A stretch of DNA of 64,000 nucleotides. It comes from Cladorhizidae sp. MBARI D1340-BT2. Its lineage: Eukaryota; Porifera; Demospongiae; Poecilosclerida; Cladorhizidae. The notes under the pieces are model-generated. The model saw nothing but the letters and a program-made list of their open reading frames with translations. It ran no database searches and was not told the DNA's origin. Location: assembly GCA_028752905.1 (NCBI GenBank), contig JAQNBH010000015.1, positions 36,438,163 through 36,502,162 of the forward strand. The letters are read 5' to 3'. Position numbers and translations under genes: made by a program. Positions 32,471 to 45,857 of the stretch are shown one piece after another; the stretch's first letter is position 1; each line of letters opens with the position of its first letter.

Positions 32471-33479
32471 TGTCATGTTATCTGGCAACAAAAAATCCAA
32501 ACAAAATCCAAACAACAATTTCATGAGAAATAACATATTACTAAATACTAAAGTGTGTTTATAGCATTTACACATGTCTTTAATAGTTCAGTGTTCGGTT
32601 TAAATTCATAGCATTTTTGAGGAACATTGGATTTGCACTGTTAAAAGTGAATTTAATGTAGAAATACCTAGTCTTTTCTGTGCTTCGTTTTGTTGAGACC
32701 AATGTGGCTAAATAAACGTTTGGTAACAGCATTGCCATGGGGTATACCTACTTTTGCGAGACCACAAAATGACCACACTCAGGTAATACCACAGAGAGTG
32801 GTTTTGAAATAGGCTGCACATGGTCTGATACGCATGAAATGTCAAACAATTTTCTAAAGATGAAAAATCCAAACATTTATAATTATATTATAATTATAGT
32901 TCAAATTAATATAATTTGTCTTGCATAAACATTAGGGCTGAAGCAATTGGTCAGGCTGGTCTCAGGGTTGTGACACATATTTTTTTTTCTTTCCACACCA
33001 TTATCTGATTTATTCAAATGCAAATTGTGCATTCTGCGAGTAGGTGGCACATCCCCTGCCTACACTCTCCCCTTCGCCATAGCATTTGGCCGCACACTAG
33101 CTGGTACCTTAAAACACAGTAAGATCACTTTAATTCACCTGAACCCGAGCCCTGTGTCTGAGTATTCCGGTATACAAAGCATGTCTATATATATTATGTC
33201 CATCTGTTTTATTCTATACACTCTAAAACTACCAGAATAAAGCTCACAAGCTATAGCTATAATTATGTTCTGAATTAGCAAGACCAGAAGATGGTTTTAG
33301 GTGGGGAGAAAAAATCTGATTTTCCACCAAAAAATTGCATTTTGGCCATTTTAGTAGCATGACGATGTTAAACTGAAATAGCTGTAGGTGTGACTCTCTG
33401 GCCATGCACAAACTTCTCTGCAGTGACTAACGGATACCAACAAGCTAGCTATGAGTGGGCTATGGAAAAGATCGTTTCG

Positions 33480-34565
33480 AGCCTTCTAGCTGGAAAACAA
33501 GGTAACAAACTCAGCTTCACACCCAAAGGTGCAAGAAGAATAAGAGTTGTGAGGACATAGCTGAGGATCTACGACTTCTTTCGGACAAAGCATATCTGGA
33601 AACTGAATACATAGCAAGGGAGAGGCTTGCATTGAATGTCTACTTAGCACAGCACAGCTAGAAAATCCTCATCAGAAATTTGGAGTCACACAAAAGACCC
33701 CAGAAACATTTGATGCAGCAGCGCCGGTCACGCTGGAGTTGGAGTCCTACCTGACCTCGAAGTTGACTTTATCCAGTGTGGAAGTGATACCTGGTGACCA
33801 GGAAGAGGCCAGCCCTGAATTTCATATATCTCAATTATCTAATGATAAACTGACTTCAACATTTGAGAGGCTAATTGATAGATTTCAGAGGCAACCTACA
33901 CCAAGGTGAGGAGAGAGGTGATAAATAGGGGAAACCTGAACAGAGCCGACAAACATGTGGACCATGGGAGCCTCCGAGATGGAGAGAAGAGGACCTGAGC
34001 TACTGGAACTTCAAAAGCATTGCGAGATAATGTCTCTCTCCAAAGAAGCAGCAGAGAAACTAGACACCCCCTGTGGGTGGAGTCAGCACAGGAGAGTAGA
34101 AGAGAAATGACTCATTCTTTAATGGTATCCCTACAGGGGGAGTTTGCATAGATGGCTAGTCAATGCTGTGATTACTTCATTCCTTGTGGACACTGGAGAC
34201 ACTGGTCCTGCATTACTCTTCTACAGAAGGACACATGGGATACCATAAGTGCCGAAGGGACAGCAAGAGAAATGCAAACATGGACTGGTCACCGACACCT
34301 GGGCATATTGGAAATAACACTGCAGCTACATGGCCATGCATATGTAGATCTTTCTTTCAATGGGCAATGTTACCCGACAGATGTTGTGGTGAATCCCTTA
34401 CGCTATATTTGCCCTAAACTTCCTTATAAAGTGCAATGTTATGGTTGGTTTGGTGAGGTCACAGCTTAATTAGGATAAGAAGCCCCACATTTCCGTTTCT
34501 CAAAGGTCTAAACACGAGACTCAAGTGGGAAGTGTGTGCACATTAGTGAGACTATTACCTACTTT
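33480..34565 (+). mobile_element. Gypsy remnant: gag and protease (second-unit copy of 1-870)
   Basis: 33,550-33,900 reads EDLRLLSDKAYLETEYIARE, ALNVYLAQ, then TPETFDAAAPVTLELESYLT and DKLTSTFERLIDRFQRQPTP, a gag capsid-like tail. It is followed by a zinc-knuckle remnant (YWNF, near 34,000) and the protease (34,130-34,470). It ends abruptly at 34,565 against a truncated Gmr1-like LTR. Confidence 0.65.
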
Positions 34566-34798
34566 GTCAGGAAAGCACACAATACACACACCAAAGTCCA
34601 AAGCACAGAACACACATAGGCTTCCATATGCCAATGTAAATCAATACGCATGTAATCACAACATAGCTTGACATAATGATAATTGCATGACTAACAGTCT
34701 ACTAATTATAATTACGGAAAACTAAGTGTTCAGGTCTTGGTGGTTCATGGGCAATATCGAGAGGCTACCCTCGACATCTCACCTCCTAAGCTTGGAGC

Positions 34799-35292
34799 TC
34801 ACCCCTCTGGTATGGGTTCTCCTCTTGTGGGGACTTCTTCCAGCATGAGCCTAGGACTAGTGGTTGTTGTTTCGTCATCTTCCGCCAGATCAACTGTCGA
34901 AGGTGTCCTGGCTGAATAATCCTCAGGCCAACACTGTCTAGATAAGCCGTTGGCATTTTGATGGTGTATGGTAGGTCTGTACTTCAGTTCAAAGTCGAAT
35001 ACCTGGAGTGCTAGCGCCCACATCATGAGGTGCCCATTCAGGCAGCTTGAGTCTTGGAGTGCTACCAGGGCATGGTGATCAGTCACCACAGTGAAGACCC
35101 TCCCCAGTAGGTGGATGAACGAAACTTACTACTGCCAGATACTCTAACTCTGAGACTGTGTATTTTTTCCTGCAGCTGATAATCTTTTCGAAAAATAGGC
35201 CACTGGTCGCTCCATGTCTTCCCACACGACTGATAGTACAGCTCCGATGCTTGTTGTTGAAGCATCTGTATGGAGTGCCAGCTTGTCTTCAT
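34799..35292 (-). pseudogene. RNase H of Gmr1-like element
   Basis: Broken frames (35,083-35,292 and 34,799-35,089) include VTDHHALVALQDSS, LMMWALALQVFDFELKYRPT and NANGLSR, the standard C-terminal block of Ty3/gypsy RNase H. The acidic tail (DLAEDDETT) precedes the left LTR. Confidence 0.8.
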
Positions 35293-36347
35293 TTCTGGGT
35301 AGTGTGAGCATATGTTCGTCGCAAAAAACAGAGATTAAATGGCCAAATGATGTTCACATAGTTTATCCCATGCAAGGGAACAGGGATCATCTTTCTTAAG
35401 GACATCGAATAGGGGCCACGCCCACTGGCAAAAATTGGGGATAAACCTCCTGTAGTAACCAGCTCCCCCAGGAATGCCCACAACCCCTTCTGGTTGGTTG
35501 GCCTGACAAAATTCATCAAGGCCCTGACCTGAGCTTCTGGCACACCAACCATCCCATGACCTATCTCATATCAGAGATATTGAAGTGACTATCCTCCACG
35601 GACTTATCCGGATTAGCAGTAAGCCCAGCCTCTCTCAATGCAAGTAGTAGAGCTTCAATATCTTTTCCCCAGCTATCAGAAAAAATGAGAATGTCATCTA
35701 TAATAAGCAGAGCTGCACTCTGACAGGTGTATAAGGGTATTCTGCATACACCTCTAGAATGAAGCAGGTGCATTTCTCAGCCCAAACAGCATGCGTGTGA
35801 AGGCATACTTGCCCCATGCCGGACAAAATGCTGTTTTGTCCTGGCTACTTTTATTTTAAGGGAATCTGATAGAAATCTTTGTTAAGGTCTAGTTTCGATA
35901 ACCAGTTTGCATCTGATTTAGTAAGTCTTCGATGCATGGCATCTGATAAGGATCCGAAATAGTAATCTTATTTAGGCTCCAATAGTCAATACAAAGCCTC
36001 ACATGTCCAGTGATCTTTTTCCTGAGAGGCACCATTGATGGTGACCATGGGCCTTTGATGGAACAATAACGCCTTTCCAAAGGAGATCATCAATCTTTTC
36101 CTTCAAATCATGCTTAGAGCAATACGATAAGGGTGAGTTCTCAAAGGATATAACCTTCCTTAACATTGACGTCATTCTCCTTAAACCTTGCAGCACCTAA
36201 GCTATTGGTAACTCGGTCGGGGAATTTTGTGAGCCACAGTTCTAACCCAAGCTGCTGTTCCTCAGTTAAATGAGTAACACCCTTCTTGACCTTCCCAATG
36301 GGTTCAGAATTGATTTCGGACTCGTCTGCCACTACAACATGAAACAA
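35289..36347 (-). pseudogene. Reverse transcriptase of Gmr1-like element
   Basis: Successive frames give LTEEQQLGLELWLTKFPDRV, VPLRKKITGHVRLCIDYWSL and NKITISDPYQMPCIEDLLNQM, then LIIDDILIFSDSW (the catalytic DD is kept) and EAGLTANPDKS. At least four frame changes or stops separate them, so no continuous RT is made. It lies directly after the integrase C-terminus. Confidence 0.85.
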
Positions 36348-37377
36348 ATTGGCAGGGGGGGGGCTTCCAAGCTTTTAACCTGTACAGTGTTATCTCTATG
36401 CATTTTGCCTTGGATTCCAATAGTGTAGTTGCATTTAAATAGTTTATCAGCCACTTCATAGGGGTCATCCCAAATTGAATTTAGTTTCCCTATGTGCCCA
36501 GGGGTATGGCATAACACAAGATCTCCTGACCAAGGCTACGAGCCTCGGATCCAGCATCATATGCTGTCTTTGATTTTTCTTTTGCAATGGCCTCGTTGTC
36601 ATGAGCTACTTTGTGGAGAGCTACTTGGGGCTCCCTCAATGCCTGTACCCACTCAACCATGCTGGTAAAGCTGATGCTTCCACCTATCCAGCCCACTTTA
36701 ACTGCCTCAAGGGGACCTCTCATGCTCTTACCATGGACTAATTCGTAAGGTGAAAACCCTGTGGGTGTTTGGGGAGTATCTCTGTAAGCTAACAAGCAAT
36801 ACTTTAGGAGTTTGTCCCACTGTCGGTCTTTGCCATGGTAGGCTGTGGCCTTTATCTGTTTGATATTCAAGAGCCTACATGGCTCTCTAATAACTTTTCC
36901 CAGAAAAACATCTCCTTGATCTGACAAAAGTTCAACCGGAGTGCTTGTGTGGCTGATCAGCCATCAAACCTTCTGCTACTGATTCATCATCTACCCATTT
37001 CAAGGGGATAGCATAGGAGTATCTAGTCCCAAGACACATAATGGTCACAATGTGCCTATGGCATGTTTGGTTTTATCCAATTTTCCCATCAAATCCCAGG
37101 CCATCCCTGATATGATAGGTGTGACTACGATGGGGACTCTGTGCTGTAGCCTCTGCCCTGTCTTTTGACATTCTGGGCAGGTGCTACAGTATGTCCTAAT
37201 GTCTTTTCTAATACCTGGCCATGTGAAATAGTGAGACAGGATGGCAAACATCTTATTGTGAGCAAAATGTCCATCCACTAAACCTCTGTGCCCAATGTCT
37301 AATACGTCTTTCCTACTACAGGTTGGCACAACAATTCTATACATCTCCTTTTGAGTATCTACCAACCTGACATGCAC
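36332..37377 (-). pseudogene. Integrase of Gmr1-like element, upstream of RT
   Basis: 37,045-37,377 encodes GHRGLVDGHFAHNKMFAILS followed by CSTCPECQKTG, an HHCC-type finger. 36,490-36,927 encodes SDQGDVFLGKVIREPCRLL, YHGKDRQWDKLLKYCLLAYR and GFSPYELVHGKS. 36,332-36,517 gives KLNSIWDDPYEVADKL, equivalent to the GPY/F region. The Glu of the DDE triad is not obvious, because the substitution or frame break falls there. Confidence 0.8.
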
Positions 37378-37399
37378 TAGTACACCATTCTCCCTACAA

Positions 37400-37881
37400 T
37401 AAATGTCTTCATGCTTCCCAGCTTAAATCCTCATCTCAGACAGATTATTGTCTACCTCATGCTGAGTAATTAGCTTCCTAACCTCTACCCTGCAGTTGGA
37501 AAGCGCTGGAGTTGGCTGATCGCTAGATTGTCCTCCCTCTAATCCATTAAGGACTACTTCCACAACCAAGTCTAAAGAGTCTTCTTTCACCTCATCCCTT
37601 CCCACACAACCATTGTCTACTACTCATCTGTGCTCAAGCTGACTCCTTCCTCTCCAGGAGGACTGGTAATAGAGATTTCCTCTTGCACATCGTCTGACTG
37701 GGCTTCCAGATTTGGAACAGGGTTATCAGTGGTGCTGGTTTTAGAGCACCTAGCCTGCCTCTTTTTAGGCTTTGGCTTAACCTTGAGTTGGTTAGACAAA
37801 AGAAACTTAACCTTAACTCCAGAATGAGCACTTGCTACCTCATTGGTGGCATCTTCTGCCTCCAGTGCCTGGCTTTGTGTA
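37400..37881 (-). pseudogene. Spacer region between protease and integrase of Gmr1-like element
   Basis: Frames 37,634-37,831 and 37,423-37,605 are open but match no named domain. By position they are the linker that normally joins protease to the H2C2 finger. The right end meets the truncated LTR at 37,882, so gag and protease are deleted. Confidence 0.4.
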
Positions 37882-38549
37882 CAATAGAATAATTGAGCAA
37901 TTCATGATAAAGACTGACTAACTGAACAGTTGGGAGTCAGGGTTTAAATACCCTGCCTCCCTGGAAACAGGAAAGCACACAATCTACAATACACACACCA
38001 AAGTCTAAAGCACAGAAGACACGTAGGCTTCCATATGCCAATATAAATCAATAAGCATGTATTCACAACATAGCTTGAGATACTGGCAATTGCATGATTA
38101 ACAGTGTACTAATTATAATTACAGAAAACTAAGTGTTCAGGTTTAAGAACTATCTTGCTGGTTCTTGGGCAATGTCGAGAGGCTGCCCTCTACAAGGAGT
38201 GTTGTGAGCAGTGCATACATTGTGCTGGGGTAACCCAGGCCGAGATGTTGACTATTCAGTGAATTAGTTTGCTGCCAGAACTTGCTGATGACCTTATTTC
38301 AAGTAATACAGCTATAATTATTGTTGTGGCCATATTTAATGACAACAGAATTGCTATACAAATAGAGCCAAAATAAGGCTTTGTGCCAGGAGTTCTTGAG
38401 GACTTCTTCAGTCAGAACAATGCCATTTGGACTTAGTGGAGCCTAAGCAACCTCCCAATGACTTAGGGTCATTAGAGAATTATAAATTCCCAATTAAACC
38501 TATATAATAATTTGTGCGAAGAACATGAAGATCACTTAAAAGTCAAGTG

Positions 38550-39150
38550 GTAGAAAGATGGTTAAGGAAGTGTCAGTTTACTATTGAAAAAAGTGCCTAC
38601 CTAGGACATACAATCATTTAGCAGACCAGAGGAAAGGAAAGTTGAAAGAATCAAGAGTATCAAACCCTGCTAATAAGGAAAGGTGAGATCATTGTTTGCA
38701 CTGACTGGATACTACCGAAGTTTCATACTTAATTATGCCAAAGGATCAAACTAGAAAATTGCTAACAAGTCTGGGTAAAATAGACTCAAGAATGTCAAAG
38801 TACCTACAATCAATAAAAGAAAGCTTTAATTGCAAAGCCTATCCCAATTTTTTTGAAGGAATTCATTCTATAAACATATGCATCAGACTATGAAGTAGGA
38901 GCAGCACTCAGCCAATCAAATAAAGTCCATCTGATAGCCGACTTCAGACTGAAATTAATGCCCAAAGAACAGAAGTGTTCCACTATGCAAAAAGAAAGTA
39001 ATGCAAAGAAACAAACATAAGGATAATTATAAGGCATGTGAGAATTCTCGTGATGTCTCCTTGTATCTGATTGGCTCTGCAAAGTTCACAAGCAATATAA
39101 GTTAGGTATTGTAGAAGTTAATATGTACAGTGCCAGAGAACAAGACTACT
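38550..39150 (+). pseudogene. Decayed Ty3/gypsy RT thumb and RNase H, unit 2 copy
   Basis: Paired with 12,080-12,700. TYASDYEVGAALSQSNKVHL and LKLMPKEQK are readable on the plus strand (38,876-38,975). The internal TTAA site at 38,536-38,539 to its left is the empty counterpart of the MITE. Confidence 0.75.
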
Positions 39151-39314
39151 CAGTCTGTCTAGTATATATTAGAAAAGTATTACAAAAGTATCCTGCTAGG
39201 AGGAGTAAGTTCTAGATGTTACTTCAAGCCATCTCTTTTTTAGTCTGATAGGAAAGGGCACATTCTTAAACTACTTTTTGCAGTATGCTTCTTTCATAAA
39301 CAGACTCCTCCAGT

Positions 39315-42300
39315 GAGTAATAGCAAACCACAAGTCCTTTACAGATAACATGGTCCTGGTAGTGCACATAAATGTGCTCTATTCAGGCAAGTTACATTGT
39401 CTCAAGATATTGTTTATCTGCTTTCTTGCTCCCTCCTGGCATGTCCACCTTACCTCAGTCTCTCTTGATGCTGATTAGCACGGGTTAAAATTATTAGCCT
39501 CTGTCCTGGAATATTCCATGTCCCTTCATCTATCCAGTTTTGTAGCTCAGTTTTACTTTCTGTTGATGTTGTTGGGAGTTCACTTTGTTTTACTGCTCTG
39601 CTCTTCACTGTCTAAGTATTGTTGTACACTGCCCAAGACTTTCACCTCCACCTTCTTGTCACTGTTCAGTTATCTTCTCTCGCTCATTTCTATAAAATCT
39701 TCATAATGATATCATCTTGCTCTCAGCCATTGCTTCCACTGTCTGATCACACTTGCTGCTACTCTACCTGACCCTCACAGTTCTCTCAGTAGAGAGCTAG
39801 ATCATCTCTCATCAAACTCTCAGTTGACATACATTTCAGACATATGAGCAAGTGGTGAGTACATTTTCAGTTGGTTATTGAGAAAGTAACTGTAGATGAT
39901 GAGATTATTTCCACTTGGTCCTCAAGTTTCTCTGCTAGAATGCCAATAGCATTGGAGCATGTACAGCAAATCTCTGTGCAAGAACATATGATATACAGAT
40001 TCATAGACAACATTCACACTGCATTTCTATAGTTCAGCACTGAGTTAGTATTATCCATCACACAGTATGCCAAATGTACATGTCTTTATTTTCCAAGGTT
40101 CTTACACTCTTTTTTATAAGTCTATGATAGCATTGACAAAAGGAGCTCTAATGTCTCCATCTCCCCCACCCGTGCTAACTGAGTTACAACTATATATATT
40201 TCATTAATACTAGTCAGGCATAGCTAATTCTTGATCCTTATATTTGGGGTAGGGTAAGAAAAGTGTCTGATGTCTTTAATATACACAACATGTGTCGTGC
40301 CACGATAGTTGCAGTCCAATCACATTGCAGTGCTCCTGTGGATTACATTACATTCTTCCTTGTAATTGAAAGAAGAAGATAATCTCAAACACTTCCATAG
40401 TTTTATTACAGGCATAGTTACCAGGCATAATTACAATATAACAAACAAATAACACTATAATTAACACCCCAAATTAGCACTTAATGCACTTGGGCTAATA
40501 TGCTTGGCGAAAGATAATGTTAATAAACCAGCTGGCACATCACAAAGATAGTTTATACGTACCTATCAGGCTTGTCATGGATCATGTGCACCTCATGTGA
40601 CTTCCTTTACGACTCGTGGTAATCATCTGTTTTCAGTCCATGCAACAATGAAACTGTTCAGGATTGTCTCCATAGAAACATATTCATATAATTATATACA
40701 CCCACATGAATACAATAACTATCATGGACATTTATGTACGTCAGTGGTTTTTATAGCTATGTCAGTTTATGTTACTCTGTTATGGTTACTGAAAGAGATA
40801 GTAACTCTAGCATCCCAACCACAGTATTCATGCTTGAGAGGAAAGAACACAGAGATAAGTACATAGCAAAGTATGTGGTGTGTACAATATTTGTTATCAT
40901 CACAGTACACATCCATCTCCAGAGACATTTAGCTTATTAACATTTGAGGAAATAAGATCAGAATAGTCCACCACATACTTACATGTTTAGTGGCCATATT
41001 TCATATTTCAATAATTTTTGTAGCCATCTGAATATGTTGCAAAGATTAATTGAAATATTCCAGAACTATGGTGGTAGCTAGCTTGCCTATAATAGTTGCA
41101 CTTCAAGGTTGGTCAATTGTCATATGACCATAAGTTTGAAATTAATGCAGTCATCATTAGCAAAGCCTGATTACCCCAAAAAAGTATTGCTCCAGGCCTG
41201 CTACTATAGAACTCTGGAGGTGTTTTATTTTACCTGGCAAGTACTCCTTCTCTGTAGAAACACTTGAAAAGTCATGTCTAGAATGTGTCTTTACACTGCA
41301 AATAGACTTGGCAGATACTTCTTCTCTGTGAAAAAAATTAACAGGAAACTTATGTCTGGAATGTATCTTTACAGTACATATAGGTAGAGTTTACCAAGCA
41401 AGTACTCCTCTGCGGAGATACTTGAATGGAAACTTATATTATTTCTGGAGTGTGTCCATAATATAAGCTCATATATTGCCAGGCAACTCCCAGACCACAT
41501 CTAAGCAAAAATTATGCAGAAAGACTCCAACCACTACAAACCAATCAATAGTAGTTATAATTATACTGCAAGGTTCAAAGGCAATGTAAAAATATCGTCG
41601 CTCCTATCATCTTTGTTTAGTTATTAGTAAACCATAACTTAAGCTGTGCCCAAAATGAGTTCACGAAGTTCTTGAAGTCACCTGCTTGTGAAGCTCTCAC
41701 ATTGGCCACCACTGTGGACAAAGCTTGTTTGTAAACTGTTGTGAAATTAAATAGAAAAAAGGGAAAAAATTATACCATGTTATATAGTGCAGCTGATTGC
41801 TTTCTTGTTCTTGTCATGGCAGATGACTTTCAAGTTAGATACTGAGTTTGGGATCTATAAACTTTTGCATGGTTATTCATGTGTATATATACTTGTAGGT
41901 GCCTGTGAAGGTCATCCAGGGAAAGCTCTATGTCAGAGTGGCTGCACACGTATACAACGACATGTCTGCCTATCAATGCCTGCAATGAAGGCAATAAAAA
42001 ATAAACTACAGTTATGATTGGTTGTGAACACGAATATTTTTCAATGTGTAGCTAGTTAGATTACTTGATATGAGCGAAAGTATGATAGTGTGGGAATTCA
42101 TAAACTGTCACAGAGATTTAGCAGAAAGAGCCAAGTTTTGTTTGCTGATAGAGTTGATGTTGGTTGTAATTCTAGACTTATTGTCCAAGCACTCATGCAT
42201 GTGCCTCCTCTCTCTCCTATCAAGCATTATAATAAATTATATTAGGACTCGTAAAGTTACAAAGATTGGTGATGCAACGTAATATTATTTTTCACTCTAT

Positions 42301-43588
42301 GTGCACGCACACACACACACACACACTGCACACAGACACACACACTCACTTCTCCTCTTCAGCCAATGCAGGATGCAGCCATCATGTTTACAGTAATGAT
42401 AAAGACAAACTAAGCAAACTACTATGAGAGCACGGTCTGCACTGAGGGCCTGCTTGTTGTTTTGGGAAGGATTTCTTTTGAAATGAAAATGTAATCACTA
42501 TCTAAAATCTAAGGACATAGCTAATATTTATTTTAAGATGGCATATTCATAACTGTGGATTCCAGAGTAAACACTCTGCGTATTGAACCATGTAAGCTTC
42601 TTTATAAGCAAGTTCCGTTTTGTGCATAAGCAGCATCATTCTCACTTGCCCATGCAGCCAGTTTTTCCCCTCCGGCTATGATTTTTTTTGGTACAATTCA
42701 GATTTAATAAGCCTGCATTATTTAAGTCACTTGTCCCATTCTTATTTTGAATAATAGTGTGAATACATACATATGTGCATAGATCATACATACGCCATGC
42801 GTGGCAATGTTAAGTTGTCCAACCAACTACCTTGTGAGAGTTTGCTTGCCTTTTTACAGATTTTTTGGCATGTACTTTTGTCATGCTGATTTTATTGATG
42901 TATTATTCCAAGGAGAAGCAACCTCAATTGGGAAAATTTGTTATTGCCTCACATGACATATCTATGCATGTTTCTATCTATCTATGCACTGTGCATTCAT
43001 CACCCATGGGTAACCACAAGTTAAAAAAAAATACATTAGTGCTAAAATGGTTTCGTTCCCCCTTGTAATAAGCTTATCCATGTGCTCTGATATCTCGGAT
43101 GATAACAAGGTATGGGAGTGAGGGTATTCAAATGGTATGATGATTATGGAGAGAAATGATGATGCTTCTCCAGAGCCATAATCCATGCCACACATTGAAA
43201 AAAGTGAATATTTGAGATTCATGTGTTGCAGATGATATTTTTTTTTTGTAAGCCCAAGAGAATAATTATAAATATACCAACTTCCTCAATGATCATCAAT
43301 GTTTGAGATAGCCTTCACCAGGAACAATTAATCCAGGGTGGAATGTGCCCTGCCTCCCTCTTGTTACATCTGTTTTTAAGCTCTGCTTATGGCTCTATTA
43401 TTAATGAAACTTTAAAATATATACATCAAAAAGTCCTGGATTTATACAGCTAGGTCATGTGAAACACTCTGTAATAAATATCATATCTACATGTTCTAAT
43501 ATTCACTATACACTTGAACAAATACATAATTATAATAGCTGCTATAACTATATTAATATTGTCAGCTGTGCAAGGGTTAGATATTGTC
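39315..43588. other. Duplicated non-coding block of unit 2
   Basis: Matches 13,890-16,810 and then 18,607-19,740, skipping the piggyBac-like insertion at 42,410. Contains the three-unit repeat (41,225-41,465), the CA tract (42,304-42,350) and the exon-like CEGHPGKALCQSGCTR segment at 41,905-42,017. No intact gene recognised. Confidence 0.55.
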
Positions 43589-43694
43589 TTACACTCCTTC
43601 ATGTTCTATGGTTGCAGGAGGAACCCCCTGGGAGGTGCGCCCTGATGCAGAGACTTGTCCATATGCTTGACACTCCTTCAATTCCATTACTTGT
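43589..43694 (-). pseudogene. Receptor B tail exon, prematurely stopped
   Basis: Acceptor AATAG in phase 2, 34 codons identical to receptor A except RTSQ for HTSQ, then GAA GGA GTG TAA in place of GAA GTA ATG TAT. The stop removes MYDNI; the bases for GAC AAT ATC still follow. QAYGQV remains. Confidence 0.82.
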
Positions 43695-43873
43695 CTATTA
43701 AAGTGAGTCAACATGATATTCACTAACATTTACAATAACAAGTTTGCCACACATACTTGCTATTGACATCTTCATTGTGACTGTTAATTTCCTGTGAGCT
43801 ACTTAGATATTACATCAATCACATTAGTAATTAACTTGATGTTATTAACAAGTTCTCACCTATTGTGGTTCCT

Positions 43874-44036
43874 AGATAAGATATCAACACTATTTATCTA
43901 ACTGATCGACAAGGATTTAAAATAGATGTTCACAGAAAGACAATGTGTGCAACAATGATTAGTTACTTGTGAGCATGCGCATACATGTAGGTATTAGCGT
44001 GTAGGTAAAGGGTCGTTCTGCCCATTTATTAGCTAT
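43874..44036 (-). repeat. 3' LTR of the 5.2-kb gypsy element
   Basis: Starts AGATAAGATATCAACACTAT and shares GTTACTTGTGAGCATGCGCA with the other LTR. It has a 9-bp ATTTAAAAT insertion and lacks about 17 bp near the inner end compared with the right LTR. The ends are not TG..CA. Confidence 0.88.
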
Positions 44037-44049
44037 CTCCCCCAGGCCA

Positions 44050-45857
44050 TTACTCCTTGTAGTTCGGCCGATGTTGAGTAACACACTGTCGCTTGGAGCG
44101 GCGAAGTGTTGGTATGCGCACAGGTGCTGACGAGGCGGGTCGGCTAAGATTATGGGTTGCCCGAGAGGGAGGAATATTGCTGAATGGTAACGGGGAACCG
44201 GTATTGTCCAATGCTCCACGATGGGTACTTGGATGGGTTCGGGGTGTCAGTGGAGTATGGGAAGTATCCAGGGGCGGTCTGGTGGTATGCGAAGTTTCCG
44301 TCGGAGGGGTGTCCTGAGTTGCTGTGTCCGCATTGATTTCGAATGGCGTAGTCATGGGCGCGTGGTCTGGAAGTGGAGTCGCTTCCAGCTGGTGTACAGG
44401 GGCGTCGGGGAAGTGTCCTCTGATAGCAGATGGTGAGGGGACGGCACATTTATGTAAGAACTTCCTGTTGCGCAAAGTGGCCCTGCCTGAGCCGGCCATG
44501 CGTACACAGTATTGATGGAACTGACGAACCTCAATCACTGTACCAGTCTTATCCCATCGTCTGGGGAAAGGTCCAGTTTGGTTCTGCACCCGTACGACAT
44601 CGCCAATCTTGAGCTGGGTGAGGGGACGGGTGTGTTCCGACCACTTGCTAAGTTCTGTCTCGCCTCTGGTAGCCATAGCGGCTTCCCGGTGGTCCAGCAG
44701 TCGATTCCAGTATGGATGGAGATGGGCTTGCCCGGGAGGACAGGGATGAGATCCTTGATCGGTCTGGCGAATACTGCTATGGCAGGGGATATCTTCGTGA
44801 TGGGGTCTGGGGTGTTGAGTATGGCTTGCTGGAAGCTGTCGCAATCAAGTTCACCATTGTCCGGCATGTTACCGGCAATGGTGCGCTTGATGGTCTTGAC
44901 ACCAATTTCCGCACGGGAATTGACGTGTGGGTAGGTGACAGAGCATAGCTGGTGGTGGACACCCCAGTCAGCCAGGAACTTCTTCGTAGTTGAAGCCGTA
45001 AATTCAGGGCCGCCATCTGTTGTGAGGTCGTCCGGGATGCCAAAAGTGATGAAGATGGAGCTGAGGCTGGAGATGAGGCCAGTGGTGCCGTTGGTCAAGC
45101 GTTCGACGATGGGCCATCCAGAAAAGCAGTCGACTATCACCACATAGGTGTGGCCCTTGTGGTGGAAGTAGTCGGCACATAAGCTCTGGAATGGCCGCGT
45201 TGGAAGGTTGGGAGGCGTTGGAGGCAGAGATGCCTGAGAAGGTGACATAGTATTGCATGATGCCCTGTGATGGGCTATGTCAGCCGCGATCCCCGGCCAG
45301 AAGATCGACGTGTCGGCTCTTGATTGCATCATGGTAGTACCCTGGTGGGCAGAATGGAGCGCTTGCAGGCATTCTGCTCTCACGGAAGGTGGTATAATGA
45401 CTCTGTCTTTGAATACAGCCACTCCGTCAACCGTGTAAAGGTGAGGGCGATGTATGAAAAATGGACGTATGGTGAGTGGCACATCAGCCTGTTTCGATGG
45501 GAATCCGTCCTCTATTGTGCACAGCAAGAGCAGCATGGCGTCGTCCGAAGTGGTTTCCTCCTTGAGGCGCTTCCATGTGAGGGGCAGCCTGGACTCAAAT
45601 GCGGAGCACATGGAGTGAGCAAGGTCGTTCTCGTCCATCTCGTCCGTGGTGGCATCCGTCTCGACTGAGAGCCCGGCCATCAGTACTAGGGGAATACGGG
45701 TAGGTGGCGCTGAAACAGCGTCCGGCAGTGACATCCCGGGGGGTTTGTGTGGACCGGAAGGGTGGCGAGACAAAGCATCCGACGTGCAGTTGCGCACGCC
45801 AGGGATGTACACCATCTTGAATGAATATGGAAGGGTCTTCTCCTTCAAGTTGCGCAA
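44050..45857 (-). CDS. Integrase and C-terminal tail of the 5.2-kb gypsy element
   Basis: Frame 45,857-44,535 (440 aa) starts in the RNase H end (NCTSDALSRHP), then has a finger (HSAHQGTTMMQSRAD, AHHRASCNTMS; the second Cys is lost), then catalytic CADYF, TDGGPEF and NSRAEIG for D, D and E. A frame change near 44,540-44,840 leads to 44,844-44,050, with LKIGDVVRVQNQTGPFPRRW and RKFLHK, the C-terminal DNA-binding module, and a Pro/Thr-rich tail. The DDE residues are present, but the finger lesion and the frame change argue against activity. Confidence 0.88.

Larger units (their letters stand above)
34571..38194 (-). mobile_element. Gmr1-like Ty3/gypsy retrotransposon (INT before RT-RH), both LTRs truncated
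   Basis: Truncated LTRs at 34,571-34,776 and 37,882-38,194 enclose, in minus-strand order, an H2C2 integrase zinc finger, integrase core and C-terminal domain, RT and RNase H. The inner side of the left LTR is a purine tract (AGGAGGTGAGA). Gag and protease are missing here but are kept in the unit 1 copy. Frames are broken at several places, so it is inactive. Integrase upstream of a Ty3/gypsy-type RT is the diagnostic arrangement of the Gmr1-like group. Confidence 0.85.

Noticed and set aside
41787..42017. Small secreted protein with signal-like MQLIAFLFLSW on the plus strand
   Set aside because: The first codon is GTG, not ATG, and the signal-like part is disrupted in the unit 1 copy; only the downstream segment is kept as a possible exon.
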